This document shows, piece by piece, positions 6,914 to 13,616 of a stretch of 32,689 bases of DNA. Under the pieces are notes generated by a model. That model worked only from the letters and a program-made list of their open reading frames with translations. It searched no databases and was not told where the DNA came from. The stretch is from an uncultured beta proteobacterium (GTDB lineage: Bacteria > Pseudomonadota > Gammaproteobacteria > Burkholderiales > Burkholderiaceae_C), in the NCBI GenBank assembly GCA_903830985.1, contig CAIKVZ010000292.1, positions 1 through 32,689 of the forward strand, given 5' to 3'. The translations under genes and the position numbers were made by a program. How positions within the stretch are numbered: the first letter of the stretch is position 1; every line of letters begins with the position of its first letter.

Positions 6914-8931
6914 GGAGCAGGCCAGGGAAGGCGTCGAAAATCACGTTGCAGTCGCGCCAATTCGCGCCGCCCCGTATTGTCGTCTTTTGCCGCGTAGCGC
7001 TGGGCTTCCAGACGCAACAGCCAGGCGCGCACCGCCTCGGTGGGACCGGTGCCAAAGCGCTGTTGCAGCAGGACGGCAATTTGCCGCGGCGCAGTGGCGC
7101 CGCCAAGCTCAATGCCGCAGCGCAGTGCGCGTTGGCGCACCCGTTGCAGCAGACGCAGCCAGGGGTCGCTTTGGCGTCTTTCCCACAGCGTCCAGGCGGC
7201 GCCGATCAGGGCCGCGGTCACCAACAGTGCGGCCAGTACCAGCACCAGGTCTTCCCAGCGCGGCGCGGCAAAGCCGATGTTTTGCAGCAATTTGAGTTGG
7301 CTGCTCTGGGTGTAGTTCAGCACCCACTGGTTCCAGCTGTTGTTCAGCGCCTCCCAGGCGGCGCGGGTGCGGGCCAGTGCGTCCGGACTGACGTTGCCGA
7401 ACACGCTGTTGAAGGCGCTGGCCATCAGGCCGCTGGGAGCTTGCAGACGCTGCAAGCTCCCAATGCGACCCGGCGCCACGGCGGCGGTCGGATCCACGCG
7501 CACCCAGCCGCGCCCGTCCTGCCAGACTTCGACCCAGGCGTGGGCGTCGCTTTGGCGCAGCACCCAATAGCCGTCCACCGGATTGAGCTCGCCACCCTGG
7601 TAACCGGTGACGATGCGCGCCGGCACGCCCAGGGCACGCATCAGGATCACAAAGGCCGAGGCGATGTGCTCGCAAAAGCCCTCTTTTTTGTCGAACCAGA
7701 ATTCGTCGGCGCTGTTGCGTCCGCTCACGCCCGGGTCCAGCGTGTACCGGTAGCCGCCGCTGCGCAGGCGCTGCAGCACGGCCTGCACCAGCACCGCGTT
7801 GTCTGCCTGCGCCAGCGTGGGATCCTGACGCAGTTGCGCGGCCAGAGCCAGGGTGCGCGGGTTGAAGCCGAGGGGCAGGTCCAGGTCGACTTGCAAGGCA
7901 GCCACGGGGCGCAGCGGGCCATGGCGAAACTCGGTGTAACTCCTGGCCTGATAACGCAGCAGATCGGTGATGGGCGCCAACGTGTGCCATAGCAGATCGG
8001 CGTCCATGCGCACTTCGTGACCCGGAACGACCGGCGGCTGAGGCGCAGCGTCGAGCAGCAGCAGCCAGGGTCGCAGCGTGGGTTGCAGCGTGACCTCGTA
8101 AGCCACAGGCTCGCCCTGCACCTGCAGATCGGCGCCGGGGATCAGCCGCGCCGGATAACGGGACTGGGCGGACTGCCAGGTGCGGCCGTCGAACACCGAC
8201 AGCACGGGTCCGCGGAAATAGAGCTGCCCTTGTGGCGGCACAGCGCCGTTGAAGCGCACGCGCATGGCAATGCTCTCGTCCAGTGCCAGCGATCCGATGG
8301 CGCCGACCTGCATCTGCGCCGACAGGCCGCTGCGCCCGGTCATCGCATCGTTGGGTATGCCCCACAGGGGCGCCAGGCGCGGAAACAGCAGGAACAGCAC
8401 CAGCATCACCGGCGCGCCCAGCGCCATCATGTACAGCGCGGTTTTTGCCGCCAGCGCCAGCGGCGGCTTGCCCACCGGCATGTGGGCGTTGACCAGCGCC
8501 GTGAGCAGCCCCATCAGCCCGAGCAGGATGGCCGCGGCCATGGGCAGCGACTGGGAGTTGAAGAAGCTGGTGAGCATGGTGAAAAAGCCCAGGAAGAACA
8601 CCACGTAGGCATCGCGCCGCGCGCGCAGCTCCAGGGTCTTGAGCGTGAGCAGCACGACGACCAGCGTCACGCCGGCTTCGCGCCCGAGCAGGGTGCGGTG
8701 CGTGAACCAGGTGGCGCCCACGGTGAGCGCCATCAAGGCCAGCAGCCAGGCCTTGCCCGGTAGCGGGCGGCTGTGCCAGGCCAGCGCGGCGCGCCAGGCC
8801 AGCACGCCCGCGGCGAGGGCGCTGCACCACCACGGCAGGTAGGCGATCTGGGGCGCCAGCACCATGGCGATCACCGCCAGCAGGAACAGCGTGTCGCGTG
8901 CGTCGCGGGGCAGGGAGGAGAGCTTGTTCAT
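6910..8931 (-). CDS. TgpA-like membrane protein: DUF3488 + transglutaminase + DUF4129
   Basis: 673 residues. The N-terminal third (about 12-185) is a bundle of membrane helices (DUF3488). A periplasmic transglutaminase-like domain follows, with the triad C420 (KKEGFCEHIASAF), H464 (SDAHAWVEVW) and D480 (GWVRVDPTAAV). One further helix (about 565-590) leads to a cytoplasmic DUF4129-like tail. This order matches TgpA of Pseudomonas aeruginosa, which is essential there. The biochemical substrate is not settled. The protein clusters with moxR and DUF58 upstream, but a long palindrome now separates it from DUF58, so it may have its own promoter. It overlaps mltB by four bases. Confidence 0.93.
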   Translation of the reverse strand: MNKLSSLPRDARDTLFLLAVIAMVLAPQIAYLPWWCSALAAGVLAWRAALAWHSRPLPGKAWLLALMALTVGATWFTHRTLLGREAGVTLVVVLLTLKTLELRARRDAYVVFFLGFFTMLTSFFNSQSLPMAAAILLGLMGLLTALVNAHMPVGKPPLALAAKTALYMMALGAPVMLVLFLLFPRLAPLWGIPNDAMTGRSGLSAQMQVGAIGSLALDESIAMRVRFNGAVPPQGQLYFRGPVLSVFDGRTWQSAQSRYPARLIPGADLQVQGEPVAYEVTLQPTLRPWLLLLDAAPQPPVVPGHEVRMDADLLWHTLAPITDLLRYQARSYTEFRHGPLRPVAALQVDLDLPLGFNPRTLALAAQLRQDPTLAQADNAVLVQAVLQRLRSGGYRYTLDPGVSGRNSADEFWFDKKEGFCEHIASAFVILMRALGVPARIVTGYQGGELNPVDGYWVLRQSDAHAWVEVWQDGRGWVRVDPTAAVAPGRIGSLQRLQAPSGLMASAFNSVFGNVSPDALARTRAAWEALNNSWNQWVLNYTQSSQLKLLQNIGFAAPRWEDLVLVLAALLVTAALIGAAWTLWERRQSDPWLRLLQRVRQRALRCGIELGGATAPRQIAVLLQQRFGTGPTEAVRAWLLRLEAQRYAAKDDNTGRRELARLQRDFRRLPWPAP

Positions 8932-9024
8932 GTCGGGTTAGGCGCCCGACGGCGCAGATGGGCGGTGCGCCGGGCCGCGCGGGGCCTTCTGGATGAAACG
9001 GGTTTTTTTGAAATTGAATTGAGT

Positions 9025-9570
9025 TTGTTGCTTGCCGGGTCTCGCCCCGGCGGGCGACTCACTTTTCTTTGCTTCGCCAAAGAAAAGTAAGCCAAAGAAA
9101 GGCGAGCCGCAGTCAGAGCCGCTGCGCGGTTCCTTGCGCTGCTCGCATCGGTCGGGGTCGGGCTAAACTCGCTTCGCTCGGACAACGCCCGCCCTGATCC
9201 GCCCGCTGCTGCGCTGCTCAGCTCTGCCAGAACGGCGAGGGGATCCAAACCGCCGAAATCCAGACAGCCGAAAGACAAATTCCCCAAGCCGAACCACGGA
9301 CGCGCCATGGCGCGTCCGTGGTTGATTCCGGCTGTTGGGGCTTTGGCTGTTCGGACTTCCGCCGTTATGAGGAGACGAGTAGCGCAGGTGCAGCCGGATA
9401 AGGGCTGGCGTTGTCCGAGCGAAGCGAGTTTAGCCAGACCCCGGCTGCGCCGAGCAACGCAGTGTGCCCGAAGGGCCGACGAATCCGGCTCGCCTTTCTT
9501 TTCCCATCTTTTCTTTGGCGACGCAAAGAAAAGATGGTCGCCCGCCGGGGCGAGACCCGGCAGGCAACAA
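9025..9570. repeat. ~550-bp imperfect palindrome (two head-to-head repeat units)
   Basis: Two arms (9025-9307 and 9308-9570) are inverted copies of each other. Exact complementary blocks are 9033-9058 with 9537-9562 (26 bp), 9161-9189 with 9407-9435 (29 bp), and a perfect 32-bp centre at 9292-9323. Each arm also contains its own hairpins: GCCGGG-tctcg-CCCGGC, and a T/A-rich stem at 9061-9071/9078-9088 or 9504-9517/9524-9537. The repeat accounts for most of the 751-base gap between DUF58 (ends 9683) and tgpA (starts 8931). ORFs crossing it are by-products of GC-rich inverted sequence. No transposase is nearby. I recall similar T-rich hairpins in other Burkholderiales genomes, but cannot verify it here. 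Confidence 0.9.
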
Positions 9571-9682
9571 GAGAGATCCATTTTCGAAAAACTACGCTTT
9601 TCTATCAGCCGACTCTGGACCGCCGTCTGGCTCGGAAAACCAACGGTTGCGTCTGTCGGCGCGCCAGCCGACTTGCCAGCTA

Positions 9683-10654
9683 TCAACATAGCGCCAGTGC
9701 CTCCAGACATTGCCGCTTGTGCGCCTCCCCGCTGCCCGGGGAGATTTCCTTGCCCGGCAGGCGCAGGCCGTAGTCCAGACCGAAACGGTCGGCCAGCAGC
9801 ACCCAGGCGCACAGGCGCGACAGTCGACGCTCCAGCAGCGCTGGCGCGGCGCCGATCAACCTGGTGTGTGCCAGGTCCAGCCACAGTTCCTGTCCCTGTT
9901 GCTGTTCACGTTCGCGGCTCACCAGCTGATCGGTTTTGGCGACCTTCTTCCAGACGATCTGCTTGAGCGGGTCGCCGCGGCGGTAGGGGCGCACACCGTC
10001 AAAATCGCCACCATCGCGCGTGCTGGCGCGGCGCGCGCCGTCGTCGTGTGCCAGCGCCGGCGGCAGGGGCGGGGGGGGCAATTCAGGTGCCGGATAGACC
10101 AACACCTGCGCGGCCGGGCGCCACACCGTCCAGACGCGAAAGCTGCCCATGGGAAAGCGCGTTTCCGCCGTCAACGTGGGCACGCGGTGCAGGCCGCGCT
10201 GCAAGGGCTGCCAGGCGACCTGTACCGTGGCGCTGCCCTGTGCCGGCACATCGGCCCAGACCCACGCCTGCAGGTCGAGCACGCTGACGCCGATGCCGTG
10301 GCGCACACTGCGCCGCGCGCTGGTGAGCACCACGTCGAGCAGCGCAGGGCTCTGCGCAAACCGTGCCTGCGGTGGCAGCAGGTGCAGGTTCAGGCCGCGC
10401 AGCGTGCCATGACACAGGTGCATGCCCACGACGGCCGCGCCACCGAGCAGGAAGGTCAGCAGGTAGCCCAGGTTGAGTTGGTAGTTGATGGATGCGGCCA
10501 GCAGCACCAGCAGTGTCAGGCCCAGCATCCAGCCGGCGCGGGTGGGCAGGATGTAGACCGTGCGCTGGCTCAGCGTCACGCTGTCGGACAGCGGCAGCCG
10601 CGCCTCGAACCAGCGCCGAAAGCGCGTGCGCAGGGGGTTCAGGACTTGGCGCAT
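9683..10654 (-). CDS. DUF58 domain protein
   Basis: 323 residues. Two membrane helices lie near the N-terminus (about 43-60 and 63-80), followed by a beta-rich segment. The DUF58 signature is at 215-237 (GGDFDGVRPYRRGDPLKQIV then WKK), after which comes a von Willebrand-like region. DUF58 proteins are partners of MoxR-type AAA+ ATPases and often sit before a TgpA-like transglutaminase; a role in assembling or maturing envelope complexes is suspected. The gene starts 35 bases after the moxR stop and is surely co-transcribed with it. The downstream gap holds a GTCGGC/GCCGAC hairpin (about 9655-9674) and then the long palindrome, so read-through into tgpA is uncertain. Confidence 0.9.
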   Translation of the reverse strand: MRQVLNPLRTRFRRWFEARLPLSDSVTLSQRTVYILPTRAGWMLGLTLLVLLAASINYQLNLGYLLTFLLGGAAVVGMHLCHGTLRGLNLHLLPPQARFAQSPALLDVVLTSARRSVRHGIGVSVLDLQAWVWADVPAQGSATVQVAWQPLQRGLHRVPTLTAETRFPMGSFRVWTVWRPAAQVLVYPAPELPPPPLPPALAHDDGARRASTRDGGDFDGVRPYRRGDPLKQIVWKKVAKTDQLVSREREQQQGQELWLDLAHTRLIGAAPALLERRLSRLCAWVLLADRFGLDYGLRLPGKEISPGSGEAHKRQCLEALALC

Positions 10655-10689
10655 GCGAAGGGATGAATCTGGGTGTGCCCTTCAGGCCT

Positions 10690-11610
10690 TCAGGTCAAGG
10701 CGACGGCTTCCATCATGGCGCGGACCTGCTCGACGGCGCCGCGTCCTGCGTCGCCCACGGGGATGAGGCGGTGCGCCACGGTCTGCGGCAAGATGGCCTG
10801 CACGTCATCGGGCGCGCAATAGTCGCGCCCGCACAGCAGGGCCTGCGCCTTGGCCGCGCGCAGCACGGCGATGCCGGCGCGCGGGCTCAGTCCCTGCTGG
10901 AACCAGCGACCCGAGCGGGTGGCGCCCACCAGGTCCTGCACATAGTCCAGCAGCGACGGCGCGACGTGGATCTGTTGTACCTGTTGCTGCAACTGCAGCA
11001 GTTCCTCCGGCGTCAGCAGGGCCGGCAGGGCGTCGAGCAGAACGCGCCGGTCGCGACCGAGCAGCAGTTCGCGTTCGGCTGCGCGGTCCGGGTAACCGAG
11101 CGAGATGCGCATGTGAAAACGGTCCAGCTGAGACTCGGGCAGGGCGTAGGTGCCGACCTGGTCGTGCGGGTTTTGCGTGGCGATGACGAAAAAGGGCGTG
11201 GGCAGGGGACGGGTTTCGCCGTCGATCGTGACCTGCTTTTCCTCCATGGCCTCGAGCAGCGCGCTTTGCGTCTTCGGGCTGGCGCGGTTGATCTCGTCGG
11301 CCAGCAGGACCTGGGCAAACAGCGGCCCCGGGTGGAACACGAAGGCCTCGCGCGCGCGCTCGTAGACCGATACACCGCTCAGGTCGCTGGGCATGAGGTC
11401 GGCGGTGAACTGCACGCGCGAGAACTGCAGGCCCATGGTTTTGGCCAGGGCGTGGGCCAGCGTGGTCTTGCCCACCCCCGGCACATCCTCGATCAGCAGG
11501 TGTCCGCCGGCGAGCAGGCAGGCCACGCCATCCTTCACCTGGTCAGTCTTGCCAAAGATGACCGTGTTAAGCTGATCAATAAGCGATTTCAGTTTGCTGT
11601 GTGCTTGCAT
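10690..11610 (-). CDS. MoxR-type AAA+ ATPase
   Basis: 306 residues. Walker A is GVGKTT (45-50) in LLIEDVPGVGKTTLAHALAK. Walker B is VLLADEINRA with D105/E106. Sensor-1-like ATQNP appears in FFVIATQNPHDQVGTY, followed by PESQLDRFHMRI. The C-terminal lid contains GLSPRAGIAVLRAAKA. These are the features of the MoxR subfamily, proposed to be ATP-driven chaperones for assembly or metal insertion with VWA-type partners. The ATG at 11610 is used because the protein begins at the usual MoxR N-terminus. It is first gene of the moxR-DUF58(-tgpA-mltB) cluster and divergent from the HDAC-like gene with only about 42 bases between. Confidence 0.94.
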   Translation of the reverse strand: MQAHSKLKSLIDQLNTVIFGKTDQVKDGVACLLAGGHLLIEDVPGVGKTTLAHALAKTMGLQFSRVQFTADLMPSDLSGVSVYERAREAFVFHPGPLFAQVLLADEINRASPKTQSALLEAMEEKQVTIDGETRPLPTPFFVIATQNPHDQVGTYALPESQLDRFHMRISLGYPDRAAERELLLGRDRRVLLDALPALLTPEELLQLQQQVQQIHVAPSLLDYVQDLVGATRSGRWFQQGLSPRAGIAVLRAAKAQALLCGRDYCAPDDVQAILPQTVAHRLIPVGDAGRGAVEQVRAMMEAVALT

Positions 11611-11632
11611 GGCAGACACCTTACCCGATAAT
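11605..11632 (+). promoter_or_regulatory. Candidate sigma70 promoter for the HDAC-like gene
   Basis: TTGCAT (11605-11610) and GATAAT (11627-11632) are separated by 16 bases. They sit upstream of GAGG (11640-11643) and the start codon at 11653, giving a leader of about 14 bases. The -35 element overlaps the start of the divergent moxR gene. The match is moderate and was judged by eye only. Confidence 0.35.
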
Positions 11633-11652
11633 TTCTTCCGAGGATGACGACC

Positions 11653-12603
11653 GTGAGCAAGACCGGCTACTACACCCACAGCGATTGCAGGAAACATGAA
11701 ATGGGCGCGGGCCATCCCGAGTGCCCGGAGCGACTGGATGCGATCGAAGACCGGCTGCTGATCACGGGCCTGGACCACGCCCTGGAGCGCCTCGAGGCGC
11801 CGCCGGCGCCGCTGGTGGACATCGAGCTGGCCCATGGCCGCATGCACGTGGCGGCCCTGCGCGGTTTGAGCGACCAGCTGGCCGAGGAAATCCAGGCCGG
11901 CGGCCCGACCCACGCGCAGGTCGACCCCGATACCTCCATGAACGTGCACACCTGGAAGGCCGCGCTGCGCGCCGCCGGTGCGGCGCTGGCCGCGACCGAC
12001 GCGGTGATTGCCGGCGATCTGGAAAACGCCTTCTGTTCGGTGCGCCCGCCGGGCCACCACGCCTGCCGCGACAAGGCCATGGGCTTTTGCTTTTTCAACA
12101 ACGTGGCCATCGCCGCCAAATACGCGCTGGAGCGTCACGGCCTGCAGCGCGTGGCCATCGTCGACTTCGACGTGCACCACGGCAACGGCACGGAAGACAT
12201 CGTCGCCGGCGACGATCGCATCCTGATGGTGAGCTTCTACCAGCACCCTTACTACCCGGAGTGGAACCACTCCAGCGCCGCCAATCTGATGAACCTGCCG
12301 GTGCCGGCCTATACCCGCGGCATGGATATTCGCGAGATGATCGAGGCCAGCTGGTTCCCGCGCCTTGAAGCGCACCGCCCGGAGATGATTTTCATCAGCG
12401 CCGGTTTTGACGCGCACCGCGAAGACGACATGGGCCAGCTGGGACTGGTCGAGCAGGACTATGTGTGGATGACGCAGCGCATCAAGGACGTGGCCAAGCG
12501 CCACTCCAAGGGTCGCATCGTGTCCTGCCTGGAAGGTGGCTACTCGCTGAGCGCGCTGGCGCGCAGCGTGGAAGCGCATATCCGGGTGCTGGCCGACGTA
12601 TGA
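11653..12603 (+). CDS. Histone deacetylase family (class II-like) amidohydrolase
   Basis: 316 residues from GTG 11653. The in-frame ATG at 11644 directly abuts GAGG (11640-11643) and leaves no spacer, whereas the GTG is nine bases beyond it and gives the usual MSKTGYYTH N-terminus. Catalytic landmarks (GTG numbering) are the His pair in RPPGHHA (135-136), zinc ligands D173 and H175 in DFDVHHGNGT, D253 in SAGFDAHRED, and the transition-state Tyr 297 in CLEGGY. Bacterial members deacetylate acetylated polyamines, acetoin-related or other small amides rather than histones; the substrate here is unknown. The stop overlaps the next gene's ATG (ATGA). A PatZ-like lysine acetyltransferase lies two genes downstream, a suggestive but unproven pairing. 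Confidence 0.93.
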   Translation: MSKTGYYTHSDCRKHEMGAGHPECPERLDAIEDRLLITGLDHALERLEAPPAPLVDIELAHGRMHVAALRGLSDQLAEEIQAGGPTHAQVDPDTSMNVHTWKAALRAAGAALAATDAVIAGDLENAFCSVRPPGHHACRDKAMGFCFFNNVAIAAKYALERHGLQRVAIVDFDVHHGNGTEDIVAGDDRILMVSFYQHPYYPEWNHSSAANLMNLPVPAYTRGMDIREMIEASWFPRLEAHRPEMIFISAGFDAHREDDMGQLGLVEQDYVWMTQRIKDVAKRHSKGRIVSCLEGGYSLSALARSVEAHIRVLADV

Positions 12604-13511
12604 GTTCTACGGGTACGGAAGGCTCGACCCGGGCCATCCTGTACGCCCTGGGCGCCAATGGCGGCATCGCCATCGCCAAATATGCCGCTGCGGCCTACAG
12701 CGGCTCCGGCGCCATGTTCGCCGAAGCCATCCATTCGACAGCCGACTGCGCCAATCAGCTGTTGCTGCTGCTCGGCATGAAGCGCGCCAAGGCGGGGGAG
12801 TCGGTCGAGCACCCCATGGGCACGGAGCGCGTGGCCTACTTTTATTCGATGGTCGTGGCCCTGCTGCTGTTCTTTGTCGGCGGCGCCTACTCGGCGTACG
12901 AAGGTGTGCACCGGCTGCTGCATCCGGTGCCAATGTCCAATGCCGGCGTGGCGCTGGCGGTGCTGGCCCTGTCCATGGTGCTGGAGGCGATTTCGCTGCG
13001 CGGCGCCTTGCAGGAGATTGCCAAGCTGTCACCGGGTCTGAGCTTCCTGCAGTGGTTTCGACAAACGCGCGAGAGCGAATTGATGGTCGTCGCCGGCGAG
13101 GACATTGCGGCGCTGGCCGGTCTGACCCTGGCCTTTGCCGCCGTGCTGGCGGCCTGGCTGACCGGCAACCCGCTGTTTGATGCACTGGGCAGCCTGTGCG
13201 TGGGCGTGATGCTGATGGGGGTTGCGGCAGCCGTGCTGGTCGAGGTCAAGGCGATGATCGTGGGCGAGTCCGCGGCACCCGAATTGCGCGCCGACATCGA
13301 GCAGTTTGTCGCGTCCCAGCCCGAGGTGGACGAGGTGTTTCGCATCATCACCCTGGCCTGGGGCACGCAGTTGATGATTGCCGTGAAGGCCAGAATGGCG
13401 CACACCGACACCGCCTTGCAAATGGTCGACGCCATCAACGCCGTGGAGGCGCGCATGCAACTGCGCTGGCCGCAGGCGCGCTATGTCTTTTTTGAACCCG
13501 ACATCAAGTAG
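12600..13511 (+). CDS. Cation diffusion facilitator family transporter
   Basis: 303 residues with about six membrane helices, then a short cytoplasmic tail. TM2 carries H45 and D49 (EAIHSTADCANQ), the HxxxD half of the metal site. The second half is GEDIAALAGL in TM5, with Glu-Asp in place of the HxxxD of zinc-type members, so metal choice may differ. The tail (about 210-303, VEVKAMIVGESA to the end) resembles the CDF cytoplasmic dimer domain. The family exports Zn2+, Mn2+, Fe2+ or similar ions by proton antiport in the inner membrane. The ATG at 12600 overlaps the HDAC-like stop by four bases, so the two genes are coupled. Confidence 0.9.
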   Translation: MSSTGTEGSTRAILYALGANGGIAIAKYAAAAYSGSGAMFAEAIHSTADCANQLLLLLGMKRAKAGESVEHPMGTERVAYFYSMVVALLLFFVGGAYSAYEGVHRLLHPVPMSNAGVALAVLALSMVLEAISLRGALQEIAKLSPGLSFLQWFRQTRESELMVVAGEDIAALAGLTLAFAAVLAAWLTGNPLFDALGSLCVGVMLMGVAAAVLVEVKAMIVGESAAPELRADIEQFVASQPEVDEVFRIITLAWGTQLMIAVKARMAHTDTALQMVDAINAVEARMQLRWPQARYVFFEPDIK

Positions 13512-13616
13512 GCAGGACGGGTTCTGGAACTGGCGCCAAAGACAAGACCTTTGATGAGGGTCAGCAACAGCGCGTTCAGGAAGGTTAACATCGGGTAAAC
13601 CCTGAATGGAAATTCC

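Noticed and set aside
8928-9884. 318-residue minus-strand ORF crossing the DUF58-tgpA gap
   Set aside because: It overlaps the long palindrome and the end of DUF58 in another frame; its protein is low-complexity and contains both arms of the repeat in translation.
9307-9966. 219-residue plus-strand ORF from the centre of the palindrome
   Set aside because: It runs antisense into DUF58 and is composed of repeat sequence; no family features.
11611-12579. N-terminal extension of moxR across the HDAC-like gene
   Set aside because: The extension is antisense to a well-supported gene; MoxR proteins begin at the MQAHSKLKSL region.
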